DNA of 64,000 nt from Aromatoleum toluvorans (GTDB taxonomy: Bacteria; Pseudomonadota; Gammaproteobacteria; Burkholderiales; Rhodocyclaceae), in NCBI RefSeq assembly GCF_012910905.1, contig NZ_WTVN01000011.1, positions 1 through 64,000 on the forward strand, read 5' to 3'. Shown in pieces: positions 11,631 to 20,265 of the stretch. The notes under the pieces were generated by a model. That model saw only the letters and a program-made list of their open reading frames with translations. It was not told the origin of the DNA and made no database searches. Within the stretch, counting starts at the first letter, position 1; each line of letters opens with the position of its first letter. A program made the translations under genes and the position numbers.

Positions 11631-12269
11631 TCAGGCGGTCTTCGCGGCGGGCGTGTCGCGGTGGCTGAGGACTTCGTCCACGAGCCCGTAGGCGACGGCC
11701 GCTTCGGCGGATAGAAAGTTGTCGCGGTCGGTGTCCTTCCCGATCCGCTCGACCGGCTGGCCGGTGTGACGCGCGAGCATCGCGTTGAGCCGCTCGCGCA
11801 GGTACAGGATCTCCTGCGCGTGGATCGCGATGTCGGAGGCCTGGCCCTGGAAGCCGCCGAGCGGCTGGTGGATCATGATGCGCGAGTTGGGCAGCGCGCA
11901 GCGCTTGCCGGCCGCGCCCGCGGCGAGCAGGAAGGCACCCATCGACGCGGCCTGGCCGACGCACAGCGTCGACACGTCGGGCTTGATGAACTGCATCGTG
12001 TCGTAGATCGCGAGTCCCGCCGTGATCGAGCCGCCCGGCGAGTTGATGTAGAAGAAGATGTCCTTGTCCGGGTTCTCGGACTCGAGGAACAGGAGCTGCG
12101 CGACGACGAGGTTGGCGGTCGCGTCGTTCACCGGCCCGACGAGGAAGACGACGCGCTCGCGCAGGAGCCGCGAGTAGATGTCGTAGGCGCGCTCGCCGCG
12201 GCCGCTCTGTTCGATCACCGTGGGGATCAGCCCCAGGGCTTGCGGATTCCAGTCTGCTGCAGGGTGCAT
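11631..12269 (-). CDS. clpP: ClpP, proteolytic subunit of ClpXP (nif-linked copy)
   Basis: A 212-residue serine protease with a complete triad: S109 (QAASMGAF), H134 (IMIHQPLGG) and D183 (DTDRDNF), in the same relative spacing as E. coli ClpP. The frame is open to 12344; I chose the ATG at 12269 because the N-terminus [20 protein letters not shown] fits the ClpP start with a short propeptide. It forms a tetradecamer that degrades proteins unfolded by ClpX. It lies 52 bp after the SIR2-like gene and 15 bp before clpX. Confidence 0.93.
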   Translation of the reverse strand: MHPAADWNPQALGLIPTVIEQSGRGERAYDIYSRLLRERVVFLVGPVNDATANLVVAQLLFLESENPDKDIFFYINSPGGSITAGLAIYDTMQFIKPDVSTLCVGQAASMGAFLLAAGAAGKRCALPNSRIMIHQPLGGFQGQASDIAIHAQEILYLRERLNAMLARHTGQPVERIGKDTDRDNFLSAEAAVAYGLVDEVLSHRDTPAAKTA

Positions 12270-12321
12270 GGTGTGCGCTCCTGGGTCGGGAAGGATTCGC
12301 GGCGGGGGGAGGCTGGCGTGT

Positions 12322-13182
12322 TCAGGCGGCCGCCGTCTGCGCAATCGTCTCGAACCGCGCCGCGAACTCCGCGAGCGGCAGGTCGATGCGCGCGATGTTC
12401 TGCTCGGCCAGGAAGCGCAGCTCGTTGCGCGTCGGCTCGCCGGGCAGCACCGCCCAGTGGCGGTCGGACGAGCGCTTCATGATCTGGCGCGCGAAGCTCC
12501 TCTGCAGCTGGTCGTTGAAGCGGCAGCCGAGGAAGAGGAAGTGGCGGCCGGCGCGGATGTCCTGCACTGCGGGCGGGATCGGGGTCTGGATGTCGATCTC
12601 GGTCAGCACCTCGACGTAGTCGGAGTCGGACACGAGGTAGTTCGCGGCCGGGGCGACGCCGCCGAGCGGCTTGTACAGCAGCGTCGTCCAGCCGGAGGCG
12701 ACTTCGTCGGGCGTCACCGCGCCGTCGGCGCCGTAGAAGCCGAACCAGCTGCCGAAGTGCTCGGACTGCGCGAGGCCCTGCACCTGGCCCCAGTCGGTGC
12801 GCGGCGCGAGCGCCTTCTGCATCGCGTCGTCGTACCAGGCATCGACGACGAGCGGCAGCGGCAGCGCCGCGAGCCGGCGGTGCAGCGCGGACGGCGTGGC
12901 GCCCGGCGCGTAGGCCTCGTTCATCAGCGCGACGAGGCTCTTGCGGTGCTTGAAGTTCTCGATGTACTGCGCGGCCGCGGTGAGCCTGCCGCGGATCTTG
13001 TGCGGCACGGCGGTCTTCGCGGTGAGCCTGGCGACGAGCTGCTCGGGCGAGGCGGGCACGGGCGCGGTGGGCACAGACCTGAGGGGCACGAGATCGAGCA
13101 TGCCGGGGCCGAGGTAGGGGATCAGCGTGCCGGCGGCGAGGGCGGCGCCGAGGTCGTCGAGCACTGGGGCGTTTGCAGTCAT
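12322..13182 (-). CDS. SIR2-like domain protein, nif-associated
   Basis: A 286-residue protein resembling the SIR2-like (SIR2_2) superfamily: an N-terminal [12 protein letters not shown], in place of the NAD-binding GAGVS-type loop, and a C-terminal [13 protein letters not shown] with RHWAVLPG, which are typical of the distal half of these domains. True sirtuin catalytic histidine and zinc-binding cysteines are not evident, so NAD-dependent deacylation should not be assumed. Its function in nitrogen fixation is unknown. It lies 22 bp after the DegT-like gene and before clpP in the nifB unit; the start at 13182 avoids overlap with the previous gene. Confidence 0.7.
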   Translation of the reverse strand: MTANAPVLDDLGAALAAGTLIPYLGPGMLDLVPLRSVPTAPVPASPEQLVARLTAKTAVPHKIRGRLTAAAQYIENFKHRKSLVALMNEAYAPGATPSALHRRLAALPLPLVVDAWYDDAMQKALAPRTDWGQVQGLAQSEHFGSWFGFYGADGAVTPDEVASGWTTLLYKPLGGVAPAANYLVSDSDYVEVLTEIDIQTPIPPAVQDIRAGRHFLFLGCRFNDQLQRSFARQIMKRSSDRHWAVLPGEPTRNELRFLAEQNIARIDLPLAEFAARFETIAQTAAA

Positions 13183-13204
13183 TTCCGGTCTCCGAGGGGG
13201 TAGG

Positions 13205-14353
13205 TCAATAGATCGCCGCGCCGGCGCCGACGTTGACCGACGAGTCCTTCGCGGTCTGCACGATGAAGGCAACCTGGTCTTCGTCGAGATGGGCGTGGAA
13301 GGGCAGCGCCAGCGCGCGGTCGGCGATCTTCTCGGTGACCTTCAGGTCGCCGCGCCGGTAGCCGAGCGTCGTGTAGTGGTACTGCTGGTGCAGCGGGTTG
13401 CAGAAGGCGGCGGCCTCGATCGATTCGGTCGCGAGATCGTCGACGATCTGGTTGCGCGCGCTCTGCGTGAAGCGCGTGCCGAGATGCACGAGGAACAGCA
13501 TCCAGTGGACCTCGTCGATCTCGGGCGCGAGGTAGGGCGGCTTGATGCCTTCGAAGGACTGGATGTGGCCGAGGTAGTGGCTCTCGACCTTCTTGCGCCG
13601 CGCGAGGATCTCGTCGATGCGCTCGAGCTGCGCGAGGCCCAGCGCCGCGGTGAGCTCGCTGATGCCGGCCTGGGTGGGCACGCGGCCGGCGATCGAGATC
13701 GAGAAGCGCTCGTCGAGCGCGCGGCTGCGGTGGTAGCGCAGCTCGCTCGCGAGCTCGGGGTCGTCGGTGACGATCATGCCGCCTTCGCCGCAGCACAGCG
13801 CCGAGGGCTGCGAGAAGTCGAACAGCGCGAAGTCGCCGAAGCCGCCGACGAGCCGGCCCTGGTAGCGCGAGCCGATCGCCTCGGTGGAATCCTCGACGAG
13901 CTTCAGGCCGTGGGCGGTCGCGAGCTGGCGGAGCTCGTTCCATGCGGCGGGGTGGCCGTTGCTGTTGCCGGCGAGGATCGCGCGGGTCTTCGGGCCGATC
14001 TTCTGCGCGACCTTGTCGGGGGCGAGGCAGCCGGACCAGTAGTCGATCTCGGCGAACACCGGCGTCGCGCCGGCGATCGCGATCGCGTGCGCGACCTGGT
14101 GCCAGCCGTAGGCGGGGGCGATGACCTCGTCGCCGGGGCCCAGCCCCAGCGCGCGCAGGCCGAGCATCAGCCCGAGGGTGCCGCTCGCGACCGCGATGCC
14201 GTAGCGGCGCCCGACGTAGTCGGCGAACTCGTCCTCGAAGGCCTCGACGCGCGGGCCGGCGGACAGGCGCGGCGAGCCGAGCACGGCGGTGACCGCGTCG
14301 ATCTCGGCGCGGCTCATGTCCGGGTCGCTGAGGGGGATCCAGTTGTCGTTCAT
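13205..14353 (-). CDS. DegT/DnrJ/EryC1-family protein lacking the PLP lysine
   Basis: A 382-residue fold-type I aminotransferase-like protein of the DegT/DnrJ family. The substrate-binding end (LSDPDMSRAEIDAV), the PLP-phosphate region (ASGTLGLMLGLRAL) and the motif CGEGGMIV are clear. The lysine that should form the Schiff base about six residues before GEGG is replaced: the sequence reads FDFSQPSALCCGEGG, with Ser at the expected position and no Lys nearby. It is therefore unlikely to be a normal aminotransferase. The nif-specific role is unknown. It follows the DUF6129-type gene by 116 bp, a gap that contains a REP-like palindrome. Confidence 0.82.
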   Translation of the reverse strand: MNDNWIPLSDPDMSRAEIDAVTAVLGSPRLSAGPRVEAFEDEFADYVGRRYGIAVASGTLGLMLGLRALGLGPGDEVIAPAYGWHQVAHAIAIAGATPVFAEIDYWSGCLAPDKVAQKIGPKTRAILAGNSNGHPAAWNELRQLATAHGLKLVEDSTEAIGSRYQGRLVGGFGDFALFDFSQPSALCCGEGGMIVTDDPELASELRYHRSRALDERFSISIAGRVPTQAGISELTAALGLAQLERIDEILARRKKVESHYLGHIQSFEGIKPPYLAPEIDEVHWMLFLVHLGTRFTQSARNQIVDDLATESIEAAAFCNPLHQQYHYTTLGYRRGDLKVTEKIADRALALPFHAHLDEDQVAFIVQTAKDSSVNVGAGAAIY

Positions 14354-14394
14354 GAAGGGGCTCCGGTGGCTATCAACGCGGCAATCGGGTTCTT

Positions 14395-14455
14395 CCGTTC
14401 GCCCTGAGCCTGTCGAAGGGCACTGGCGGGGCTGCGACAGGCTCGGCCCGAACGG
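14395..14455. repeat. REP-like extragenic palindrome
   Basis: The left arm CCGTTCGCCCTGAGCCTGTC and the right arm GACAGGCTCGGCCCGAACGG are imperfect inverted repeats around a short GC-rich loop. The CCTGAGCCTGTCGAAGGGC core is the familiar dispersed REP-type sequence of beta- and gammaproteobacteria (recognised from general knowledge). It sits between the DUF6129-type gene and the DegT-like gene and may form a strong hairpin that lowers transcription into the distal part of the nifB unit. Confidence 0.75.
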
Positions 14456-14469
14456 GATTTCCTTGTCGG

Positions 14470-14736
14470 CTAATCCTTGTGCGCGGCCAGCACGACGCCG
14501 CCCGCCCGCTGCGGGTCGGCCGTGATGCGCCAACAGTGGTCGGCGTTGTCGACGAGATAGAGGTCGTAGCCGCCGGCGTGCATCGCGGGCGTCTCGCCGT
14601 CCATGTCGGAGGCGTCGCAGCGCGTGAACACCATGCCGGGGAAGGCCGCGCGCAGCCCCGGCAGCGGGTTCTCGGCGGGGCCGGTGCGCTGCAGCAGCGT
14701 GCAGACGTCGGAGAGTTGTTGGTCGGATACGGTCAT
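14470..14736 (-). CDS. Small nif-associated protein (DUF6129 type)
   Basis: An 88-residue protein beginning MTVSDQQLSDVCTLLQRTG and containing LPGLRAAFPGMVFTRCDASDM and a terminal DHCWRITADP. This pattern matches the small proteins that accompany nifT in many proteobacterial nif loci (DUF6129 type, from memory). The alternation of FTRCDASDMDGETP with DLYLVDN suggests a small alpha/beta fold; no metal-binding motif is clear. The function is unknown. It starts 2 bp after nifT stops, so the two are translationally coupled. Confidence 0.75.
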   Translation of the reverse strand: MTVSDQQLSDVCTLLQRTGPAENPLPGLRAAFPGMVFTRCDASDMDGETPAMHAGGYDLYLVDNADHCWRITADPQRAGGVVLAAHKD

Positions 14737-14737
14737 T

Positions 14738-14947
14738 TCAGTCTCCCAGCCGGCGCGCTTCGACGGTGATCGGCAGCCGCGTATCCGCGGCGAGGTCCGG
14801 CAGCTCGAGCTGCCAGCCGTTGGCGAGCGTGATCCTGCCGCCCCACAGGCTTTCCTTCTCCATCGCGACGATCGGCTCTTCGAGGTCCTTCTTCGGCACG
14901 TAGGCCGACAGGGCGCCGGCGGCGTCCTTGCGGATCATGACTTTCAT
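14738..14947 (-). CDS. nifT: NifT/FixU family protein
   Basis: A 69-residue protein with the NifT pattern MKVMIRKDAAGALSAYVPKK, followed by DLEEPIV and GGRITLANGWQLELPD. NifT is widespread in nif loci, but its deletion usually has little effect and its biochemical role is unknown. It lies between nifS (31 bp upstream) and the DUF6129-type gene (2 bp downstream) in the nifB unit. Confidence 0.9.
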   Translation of the reverse strand: MKVMIRKDAAGALSAYVPKKDLEEPIVAMEKESLWGGRITLANGWQLELPDLAADTRLPITVEARRLGD

Positions 14948-14978
14948 GCTGCGGGCTCCAGGTTTCGGTGGGTCGGAT

Positions 14979-16124
14979 TCATGCCGCGGCTCCCGACAAG
15001 GGGCGGACGATGTCGGGCAGCAGCGCGAGCACGCGGTCGATGTCGGCGGCGCTGGTGTCGCGCCCGAGCGAGAAGCGCAGCGCGGCGAGCGCTTCCGCGC
15101 GGGTCTGCCCCATGGCGAGCAGCACCGGCGAGGGCTCGGTGCCGCCGGCGGCGCACGCGGAGCCGCTGGAAGCGCAGACGCCGGCGCGGTCGAGGCGGTC
15201 GAGCACGATCTCGGCGTCGATCGTGCCGAAGCGCAGGTTCGAGGTGTTCGGCAGGCGCCCGGCGGCGGCGCCGTGGATGTGCGTATGCGGCAGGCGCTGC
15301 CGCAGGCCGGATTCGAGGCGGTCGCGCAGCGCGGCGATGCGCGGCCCGTCCTCCGTCGCCGCGCGCGCCGCGAGCTGCGCGGCGATGCCGAAGCCGACGA
15401 TCGCGGGGAGGTTCTCGGTGCCGCCGCGCCGGCCGCGTTCCTGGTGGCCGAAGACGAGCGGCGGCAGTGCGAGGTCCTTGCGCACGCAGAGCGCGCCGAT
15501 GCCTTTCGGGCCGTGGAACTTGTGCGCGGACAGCGTCAGCAGGTCGACCGGCAGCTGCGCGAGGTCGATCGGCACGCGCCCGGCCGCCTGCACCGCGTCG
15601 CAGTGGAAGGCGACGCCGCGGCGCCGGGCGATCGCGGCGATCTCCGCGACCGGGAACAGCACGCCGGTCTCGTTGTTCGCCCACATCAGGCTCAGGAGCG
15701 CGGTGTCGTCGCCGATCGCGGCATCGAGCGCCGCGAGGTCGAGCCGCCCGGCCGTGTCGACGCCCAATGTCGTGACGCGCACGCCGCGGCTCTCGAGGTG
15801 GCGGAAGAGCAGGCGCGAGGCGGGATGCTCGACCGCGCTCGTGACGACGTGGCGCTTGTCCGGACGCGCCGCGAGCGCGCCGAGGATCGCCATGTGGTTG
15901 GCCTCGGTCGCGCTCGCCGTGAACACGATGCGCGCCGCGGCGGCGCCGAGCAGCGCTGCGACCTGGGCGCGCGCGAGCTTGAGTCGCTCCTTGGCCGCGG
16001 CGCCGAGTCGATGCGCGCTCGACGGGTTGCCCCAGCAATGCGCGAGGCAGTCCGCCATCGCGGCGACGACTTCCGGCGCGGGCCGGGTCGTGGCGTTGTG
16101 GTCGAGGTAGATCCGCGCGTCCAT
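14979..16124 (-). CDS. nifS: NifS, cysteine desulfurase for nitrogenase clusters
   Basis: A 381-residue class V PLP enzyme. It has YLDHNATTRPAP at the N-terminus, VEHPA with the PLP-stacking histidine, the Schiff-base lysine in LSAHKFHGPKG, and the persulfide-bearing cysteine in CASSGSACAAGG. It releases sulfur from cysteine for nitrogenase Fe-S clusters. The partner nifU is not in this window, although an IscA-type gene is. An alternative ATG at 16148 overlaps the stop of the previous gene (TGATG) and would add eight residues; neither start has a clear ribosome-binding site, so coupling from that overlap is possible. Confidence 0.95.
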   Translation of the reverse strand: MDARIYLDHNATTRPAPEVVAAMADCLAHCWGNPSSAHRLGAAAKERLKLARAQVAALLGAAAARIVFTASATEANHMAILGALAARPDKRHVVTSAVEHPASRLLFRHLESRGVRVTTLGVDTAGRLDLAALDAAIGDDTALLSLMWANNETGVLFPVAEIAAIARRRGVAFHCDAVQAAGRVPIDLAQLPVDLLTLSAHKFHGPKGIGALCVRKDLALPPLVFGHQERGRRGGTENLPAIVGFGIAAQLAARAATEDGPRIAALRDRLESGLRQRLPHTHIHGAAAGRLPNTSNLRFGTIDAEIVLDRLDRAGVCASSGSACAAGGTEPSPVLLAMGQTRAEALAALRFSLGRDTSAADIDRVLALLPDIVRPLSGAAA

Positions 16125-16147
16125 GGCGATTGTGCCGGGGGTGGGCA

Positions 16148-16549
16148 TCAGGGCCAGAAGACGCGGTAGGCGTCGACCAGCAGCGCCATCAGCACGGCGT
16201 CGATCTGGCGGCCACTGTCGTAGAACAGCCATTCGCCGCGCGCGTGGTCCTTCGAGTACAGCCGCCACGCGCCGCTGTCGGCGTCCCAGGCGAGCCGCGC
16301 GATGTCGATGTCGCCGCCCGCCTGATCGACGTTGCGCGAGCAGCAGGGGCTGACGACGCGGTAGCCGTCGTCGCAGGCTTCGACGCGCGGCGACACGTAG
16401 CGGTAGCGCATGCGCTTTTCGAGCAGCCGCGCGATGCGCCGCTGGTCGAGCTCGTTGGGATGGGTGCGCAAACCGGGGCGCGGTGCGTCGGCGGGCGTGG
16501 CGGCCGCGGCCGGGGCGGGGGCGGATTCCTTCATGGCGCGGGCTCTCAT
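16148..16549 (-). CDS. DUF3024-family protein, nif-associated
   Basis: About 133 residues. After a low-complexity Ala/Pro N-terminus the conserved domain starts at RRIARLLEKRMRYRYVSPRV and includes VSPCCSRNVDQAGGDIDIA and a terminal DAYRVFWP, the pattern of DUF3024. Two adjacent cysteines in SPCCSRN could bind metal. The function is unknown. Possible starts are GTG 16555 (overlapping the upstream stop), ATG 16549 and ATG 16534; the extended N-terminus is poorly conserved, so the exact start is uncertain. It ends in a TGATG overlap with a possible nifS start. Confidence 0.75.
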   Translation of the reverse strand: MRARAMKESAPAPAAAATPADAPRPGLRTHPNELDQRRIARLLEKRMRYRYVSPRVEACDDGYRVVSPCCSRNVDQAGGDIDIARLAWDADSGAWRLYSKDHARGEWLFYDSGRQIDAVLMALLVDAYRVFWP

Positions 16550-16551
16550 GA

Positions 16552-16794
16552 TCACGGCGCCCGCGCGATTTCTTCCTCGAGGCAGCCGATGACGCTGCCG
16601 TCGGGGAACTCGACGAGGTACACCGGCGTGTCGCTCTCGGTGTGGCGGCCGACCTGCACGACTTCGCCGACGGTGCCGGCGCCCGCGAGCAGCGCGTCGG
16701 CGGCGCGTTCGGGATAGGAGCCGTCGTTGAGCAGGTCGGCGAGCGCGACGACGCGCATGCCCCAGTCGAATTTCGGCAATCTCGGATCGATCAT
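16552..16794 (-). CDS. NifZ-domain protein, short copy
   Basis: An 80-residue protein made of a single NifZ domain: FDWGMRVVALADLLNDGSYP, then GTVGEVVQVGRH and VYLVEFPDGSVIGCLEEEIA. NifZ proteins help the second P-cluster pair of the MoFe protein to mature. It overlaps the preceding nifZ gene by 4 bases (ATGA). In some organisms the two NifZ-like halves differ; here they are two separate genes in tandem. This one shares only the short core with its neighbour and keeps the GCLEEEI ending. Confidence 0.85.
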   Translation of the reverse strand: MIDPRLPKFDWGMRVVALADLLNDGSYPERAADALLAGAGTVGEVVQVGRHTESDTPVYLVEFPDGSVIGCLEEEIARAP

Positions 16795-17141
16795 GATGTG
16801 GCTCCCGAAGTGAGGGTGAGCGGGGTGGCGGCGAGCGCGTCGCCGGAGTCGTCCTCGTCCTCCTCGTCGGCCGCGTCGAGCGACACGAGCTCGCGCCCCT
16901 TCATGCCGACGCGGTAGCCGTGGTCGACTAACTCGACGCCGTAGATGTAGAACTGCTGCAGGAAGGTGCCGATGCTGCTGACGTAGCCGATGTCGCCCTT
17001 CTTCACGAGGATGTCGCCGATCTCGCGGCCCGGAAAGGTGCCGTCGTTGCGCACGGTCTTCGTGCTCATGACCTTCTCGCCGTAGCCGAAGCGCGGCGGG
17101 CTGTTCAGCTCCACGATGTCGCCGTCACGGTTGATCTTCAT
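16791..17141 (-). CDS. nifZ: NifZ, P-cluster maturation protein
   Basis: A 116-residue NifZ with the classic core PPRFGYGEKVMSTKTVRNDG, then GDILVKKGDIGYVSSIGTFL and QQFYIYGVEL, followed by an acidic tail (DAADEEDEDDSGD). NifZ acts as a chaperone in MoFe-protein P-cluster formation. It overlaps the second, shorter NifZ gene by 4 bases, so both are made together. It lies 21 bp after the LRV protein gene. Confidence 0.92.
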   Translation of the reverse strand: MKINRDGDIVELNSPPRFGYGEKVMSTKTVRNDGTFPGREIGDILVKKGDIGYVSSIGTFLQQFYIYGVELVDHGYRVGMKGRELVSLDAADEEDEDDSGDALAATPLTLTSGATS

Positions 17142-17162
17142 GGTGGGCTCCTGTAGTCGGGT

Positions 17163-17933
17163 TCAGGCGACGCGGTTCCCGGCGCGCCCGCGCGCGGCCT
17201 CGCGCACCGCGGCGTCCTCGTCGTCGAGCAGCGGGCCGAGCCGGGCGGGGTCGATGCGTTGCGCGACTTCGTAGCGGATGCGCCAGTCGGCGTCGTCGAT
17301 CAGCAAGGGCAGCTGGGCGGACGGCAGGCGCTGCGCGACGATGAGGCGCACCGCCGCGTCGGCGTCATGCGCCATCGCGCGCAGGCCGGCGATGTCGCTG
17401 CGCCGCGCGACCGCGGCACGCACCTCGCGGTCGGCGTCATGCGCGAGGCGCGGCAGCAGGCCGACCGGCAGGCGGCGCGCGACGATGCTGCGGACGTAGT
17501 AGTCCGGGTCGTCGATCATCGTCTTCAATTCGGAGGCGTCGAGCCGCGCCGCGACGCGGATGCGCACCTCGCGGTCGGGGTCGTCGCGCAGCCGCATCAG
17601 GAAGCCCTGCGGCAGGCGCTGCGCGACGCTCCAGCGCACCGTCTCGTCCGGGTCGCCGATCAGCGCCGGCAGGCGGAACACGTCGGCGTGCTTCGCCGCG
17701 ACCGCGCGCACCTCGAAGTAGGGATGATCGAGGCACTGGTCGGCGACGCCGGGGTTCCACGCGAAGAAGCGGTCGATGCGCTTCGCGTAGCGGTCGGCGA
17801 CGCAGGCCTGGCCGAGCCGGCAGCGGCCCGCTTGCTGCAGCGCGTGCTGCGGGCAGGCGGTGCAGTCGAGCGCCCGCCCCTGCCAGTCCACGGCCGGGAT
17901 GCCGTCGGAGGGGGTGTCGGGGGCGGGGGCCAT
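17163..17933 (-). CDS. 4Fe-4S leucine-rich-repeat-variant (LRV) protein
   Basis: A 256-residue protein with an N-terminal cysteine cluster (C24, C27, C38, C44: CTACPQHALQQAGRCRLGQACV-type spacing) followed by about seven tandem repeats of about 24 residues with the pattern D-DADxxVRxxVAxRL. This is the architecture of the nif-linked LRV protein first described in Azotobacter vinelandii, a right-handed alpha/3-10 superhelix with a small [4Fe-4S] domain. The function is unknown; the repeats suggest a protein-binding scaffold. It lies 10 bp after the IscA-type gene and 21 bp before nifZ. Confidence 0.88.
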   Translation of the reverse strand: MAPAPDTPSDGIPAVDWQGRALDCTACPQHALQQAGRCRLGQACVADRYAKRIDRFFAWNPGVADQCLDHPYFEVRAVAAKHADVFRLPALIGDPDETVRWSVAQRLPQGFLMRLRDDPDREVRIRVAARLDASELKTMIDDPDYYVRSIVARRLPVGLLPRLAHDADREVRAAVARRSDIAGLRAMAHDADAAVRLIVAQRLPSAQLPLLIDDADWRIRYEVAQRIDPARLGPLLDDEDAAVREAARGRAGNRVA

Positions 17934-17943
17934 GATCGCGCCT

Positions 17944-18318
17944 TCAGGCCTTGCGGCGGATCGAGTCGATGCTCACCGTCGTCACCCCCGCCGGGCCGGC
18001 CGGCGCGCTGGTGCTGCAGCCGCAGCTCGCCGCGTTGGGGTTGATGAAGGTCAGGCCCGAGCTCGTCGGCGTGTCGGCGAAATCGATCGTCACGCCTTCG
18101 AGCAGCAGGCGCGATTCGGCCGGCAGGATCAGCTTGAGGCCGTTCCAGTCCAGCGTCGCGTCGCCGCTGCGCGGCGCCGCGACGTCGAACTCGGAGGCGT
18201 AGCCCGAACAGCCGCCGGCGCTCACCTGCAGGCGGAAGCCGGCGTCCGGCCCGCCGCCGCCGAAGCGCACCATGCGGCGCATGAATTTCTCCGCGGCCGG
18301 CGTGATCGTGATGTTCAT
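17944..18318 (-). CDS. IscA/HesB-type Fe-S carrier, nif-linked
   Basis: A 124-residue A-type carrier. It begins MNITITPAAEKFMRRMV and carries the three family cysteines: GGCSGY near residue 37 and the CGCS pair near residue 99, after FINPNAAS. It accepts Fe-S clusters or iron and hands them to apo-proteins, here presumably nitrogenase components. It lies between fdxN (10 bp) and the LRV gene (10 bp), as in other nif loci with an iscA-nif gene. No nifU is seen beside it in the window. Confidence 0.9.
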   Translation of the reverse strand: MNITITPAAEKFMRRMVRFGGGGPDAGFRLQVSAGGCSGYASEFDVAAPRSGDATLDWNGLKLILPAESRLLLEGVTIDFADTPTSSGLTFINPNAASCGCSTSAPAGPAGVTTVSIDSIRRKA

Positions 18319-18328
18319 GTCGCTCTCC

Positions 18329-18550
18329 TCAGGCCGCCTGGTAACGGGGGTAGGACTTGTCGATCACGCAGGTGTCGTCGACCGGACAGACGGCGACGCA
18401 CTGCGGTTCGTCGAAGTGGCCGAGGCATTCGGTGCACTTCGCCGGATCGATGACGAAGGTGCCGTTTTTCTCGCGGATCGCGACGTTGGGGCACTCCGGC
18501 TCACAGGCCGAACAGCCCGTGCATTGGGAGGAAACGATCTTGTAGGCCAT
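18329..18550 (-). CDS. fdxN: FdxN, 2x[4Fe-4S] ferredoxin
   Basis: A 73-residue bacterial-type ferredoxin with [12 protein letters not shown] (C10-C20) and [18 protein letters not shown], which carries the longer spacing between second-motif cysteines typical of nif FdxN. It is encoded directly after nifB with a 42-bp gap. It is expected to supply electrons for NifB-dependent cofactor synthesis or to nitrogenase. Confidence 0.93.
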   Translation of the reverse strand: MAYKIVSSQCTGCSACEPECPNVAIREKNGTFVIDPAKCTECLGHFDEPQCVAVCPVDDTCVIDKSYPRYQAA

Positions 18551-18592
18551 GATTTTCTCCTGATGATTTCTCGGTGGGATGCGCCGCGCGGC

Positions 18593-20146
18593 TCACGCGG
18601 CGGCGATGTAGGCGCCCTGGCGGATGTCGGCGTCGCCGCGGGGCTGATGGACGATCTCGCCGGAGGCGACCTGCGCGAGGTAGTCGCGGAAGTACGCGAT
18701 CGCCGACTGCTCGATGAACTCGTAGGCGTAGCGATCCACCGGCTCGATGCCCGCGGCCTTCAGCTCGTCGCGCGGGCAGCCGCCGATCTTCGCGACGAAG
18801 ACCGCGTGGCAGTCGTTGATCGCGCGGATCACCGTCGGCAGCGTGTCCTCCTCGCCGTAGCCGCCCTGGCAGTAGAGATCGACGCGGCGGTGGCCGACGA
18901 ACTTGGCGCCGGCGGTCGACAGCTCGTACACCTGGAACTCGCTCGCGTGGCCGAAGTGCTCGTTCACCTTGCCTTCGCCCTTGGTCGCGACCGCGATCAG
19001 CAGCTTGATGTCGCTCTCCGCGCCGGCGAGCCCGGCGAGCTCCGCCTGTTTCGCCGCGACCTTCGCCTGGCGCTGCTCCTCGACGAGCTCCTGGTAAGCC
19101 TGGCGCGTCGTCGCGTCGTACTCGACCGCCATCGCGTCGATCTTCTCGGTCGTGAACTCGGCGCTGCGGTCCTCGCCGAGCAGGCCGACGGCGTCGGCGC
19201 GGCACTGGCGGCAGTGGCGCATCATGTTCATCTCGCCTTCGCAGGCGTCCTGCAGCGCCTTCAGCTCCTGCGCCGAGGGGCCGCGCTGGCCGTTGAGGCC
19301 GAACACGGTGCCGTGCTCGGGCGCCGAGATCAGCGGCATGATGTTGTGCAGGAAGGCGCCGCGCGACTTCACCGCGCGGTTCACCTCGACCAGGTGCTGG
19401 TCGTTGATGCCGGGGATCATCACCGAATTGACCTTGCACAGGATGCCGGCCTCGGTCAGCATCTCCAGCCCCAGCAGTTGCCGCTCGCTGAGGATGCGCG
19501 CCGCGTCGATGCCCTTCCAGCGCTTGTTCCGGTAGTAGATCCACGGGTAGATGTGCTGGCCCACCTCGGGATCGACCATGTTGATCGTGATCGTCACGTG
19601 GTCGACGTTGAACGACTTGATCGTCTCGACGTGGTCGGGCAGCGTCAGGCCGTTGGTCGACAGGCACAGCTTGATGTCCGGCGCGGTCTTCGAGATCAAC
19701 TCGAAGGTCTTGAAAGTCTTCTCCGGGTTCGCGAGGGGGTCGCCGGGGCCCGCGATGCCCAGCACCGTCATCTGCGGGATCGCCGACGCGACCGCGAGCA
19801 CCTTCTTCGACGCCTGCTCGGGTGTGAGCTTTTCGCTCACGACGCCGGGGCGCGACTCGTTCGCACAGTCGTACTTGCGGTTGCAGTAGTTGCACTGGAT
19901 GTTGCACGCGGGCGCCACCGCGACGTGCATGCGGGCGTAGTGATGGTGGGCTTCCTCGCTGTAGCAGGGATGGTTCTTCACCTTCTCCCACACTTCCGGC
20001 GACATGTCCGCGGGCCCGGCCGAGGAGCCGCAGCTCGACTTGCCGCTGCCGCCGGAGGTGCCGCAGCCCTTGTGTTCCGCGACCTTGTCGAGCAGCTGCT
20101 GCAGCGGCTTGATTTCTTGCACACCAACGTAGGCGGTAGGTTCCAT
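18593..20146 (-). CDS. nifB: NifB, radical-SAM FeMo-cofactor biosynthesis enzyme
   Basis: A 517-residue NifB. The radical-SAM motif C81-X3-C85-X2-C88 is visible as CNIQCNYC. After the SAM domain comes a C-terminal NifX-like cofactor-binding domain from about residue 390 ([20 protein letters not shown]). NifB fuses two [4Fe-4S] clusters around a carbide to make NifB-co. The ATG at 20146 has AGAGG six bases upstream; a GTG at 20161 is possible but less likely. It is the first gene of the nifB unit and has its own sigma-54 promoter and NifA site. Confidence 0.97.
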   Translation of the reverse strand: MEPTAYVGVQEIKPLQQLLDKVAEHKGCGTSGGSGKSSCGSSAGPADMSPEVWEKVKNHPCYSEEAHHHYARMHVAVAPACNIQCNYCNRKYDCANESRPGVVSEKLTPEQASKKVLAVASAIPQMTVLGIAGPGDPLANPEKTFKTFELISKTAPDIKLCLSTNGLTLPDHVETIKSFNVDHVTITINMVDPEVGQHIYPWIYYRNKRWKGIDAARILSERQLLGLEMLTEAGILCKVNSVMIPGINDQHLVEVNRAVKSRGAFLHNIMPLISAPEHGTVFGLNGQRGPSAQELKALQDACEGEMNMMRHCRQCRADAVGLLGEDRSAEFTTEKIDAMAVEYDATTRQAYQELVEEQRQAKVAAKQAELAGLAGAESDIKLLIAVATKGEGKVNEHFGHASEFQVYELSTAGAKFVGHRRVDLYCQGGYGEEDTLPTVIRAINDCHAVFVAKIGGCPRDELKAAGIEPVDRYAYEFIEQSAIAYFRDYLAQVASGEIVHQPRGDADIRQGAYIAAA

Positions 20147-20202
20147 GGAGACCTCTGACACGGTGAATGGTGACGGGAGCGCTGTCCCTCCGATTCACCT
20201 AT

Positions 20203-20218
20203 CGCCAGAACCGTGCCA
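20203..20218 (-). promoter_or_regulatory. Sigma-54 promoter of nifB
   Basis: The minus strand reads TGGCAC-GGTTC-TGGCG. The -24 half is perfect and the -12 GC lies at the correct ten-base spacing from GG; the second T of TTGC is replaced by G. The predicted start is near 20192, about 45 bases before the nifB ATG. The match is good but not perfect, so the promoter may be weaker than that of nifH. A NifA site lies 48 bp upstream of it. Confidence 0.78.
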
Positions 20219-20265
20219 TGGCTTGTTGTTGCGTTAAATCAACTGCTTACGATGTTTTTGTGCCC

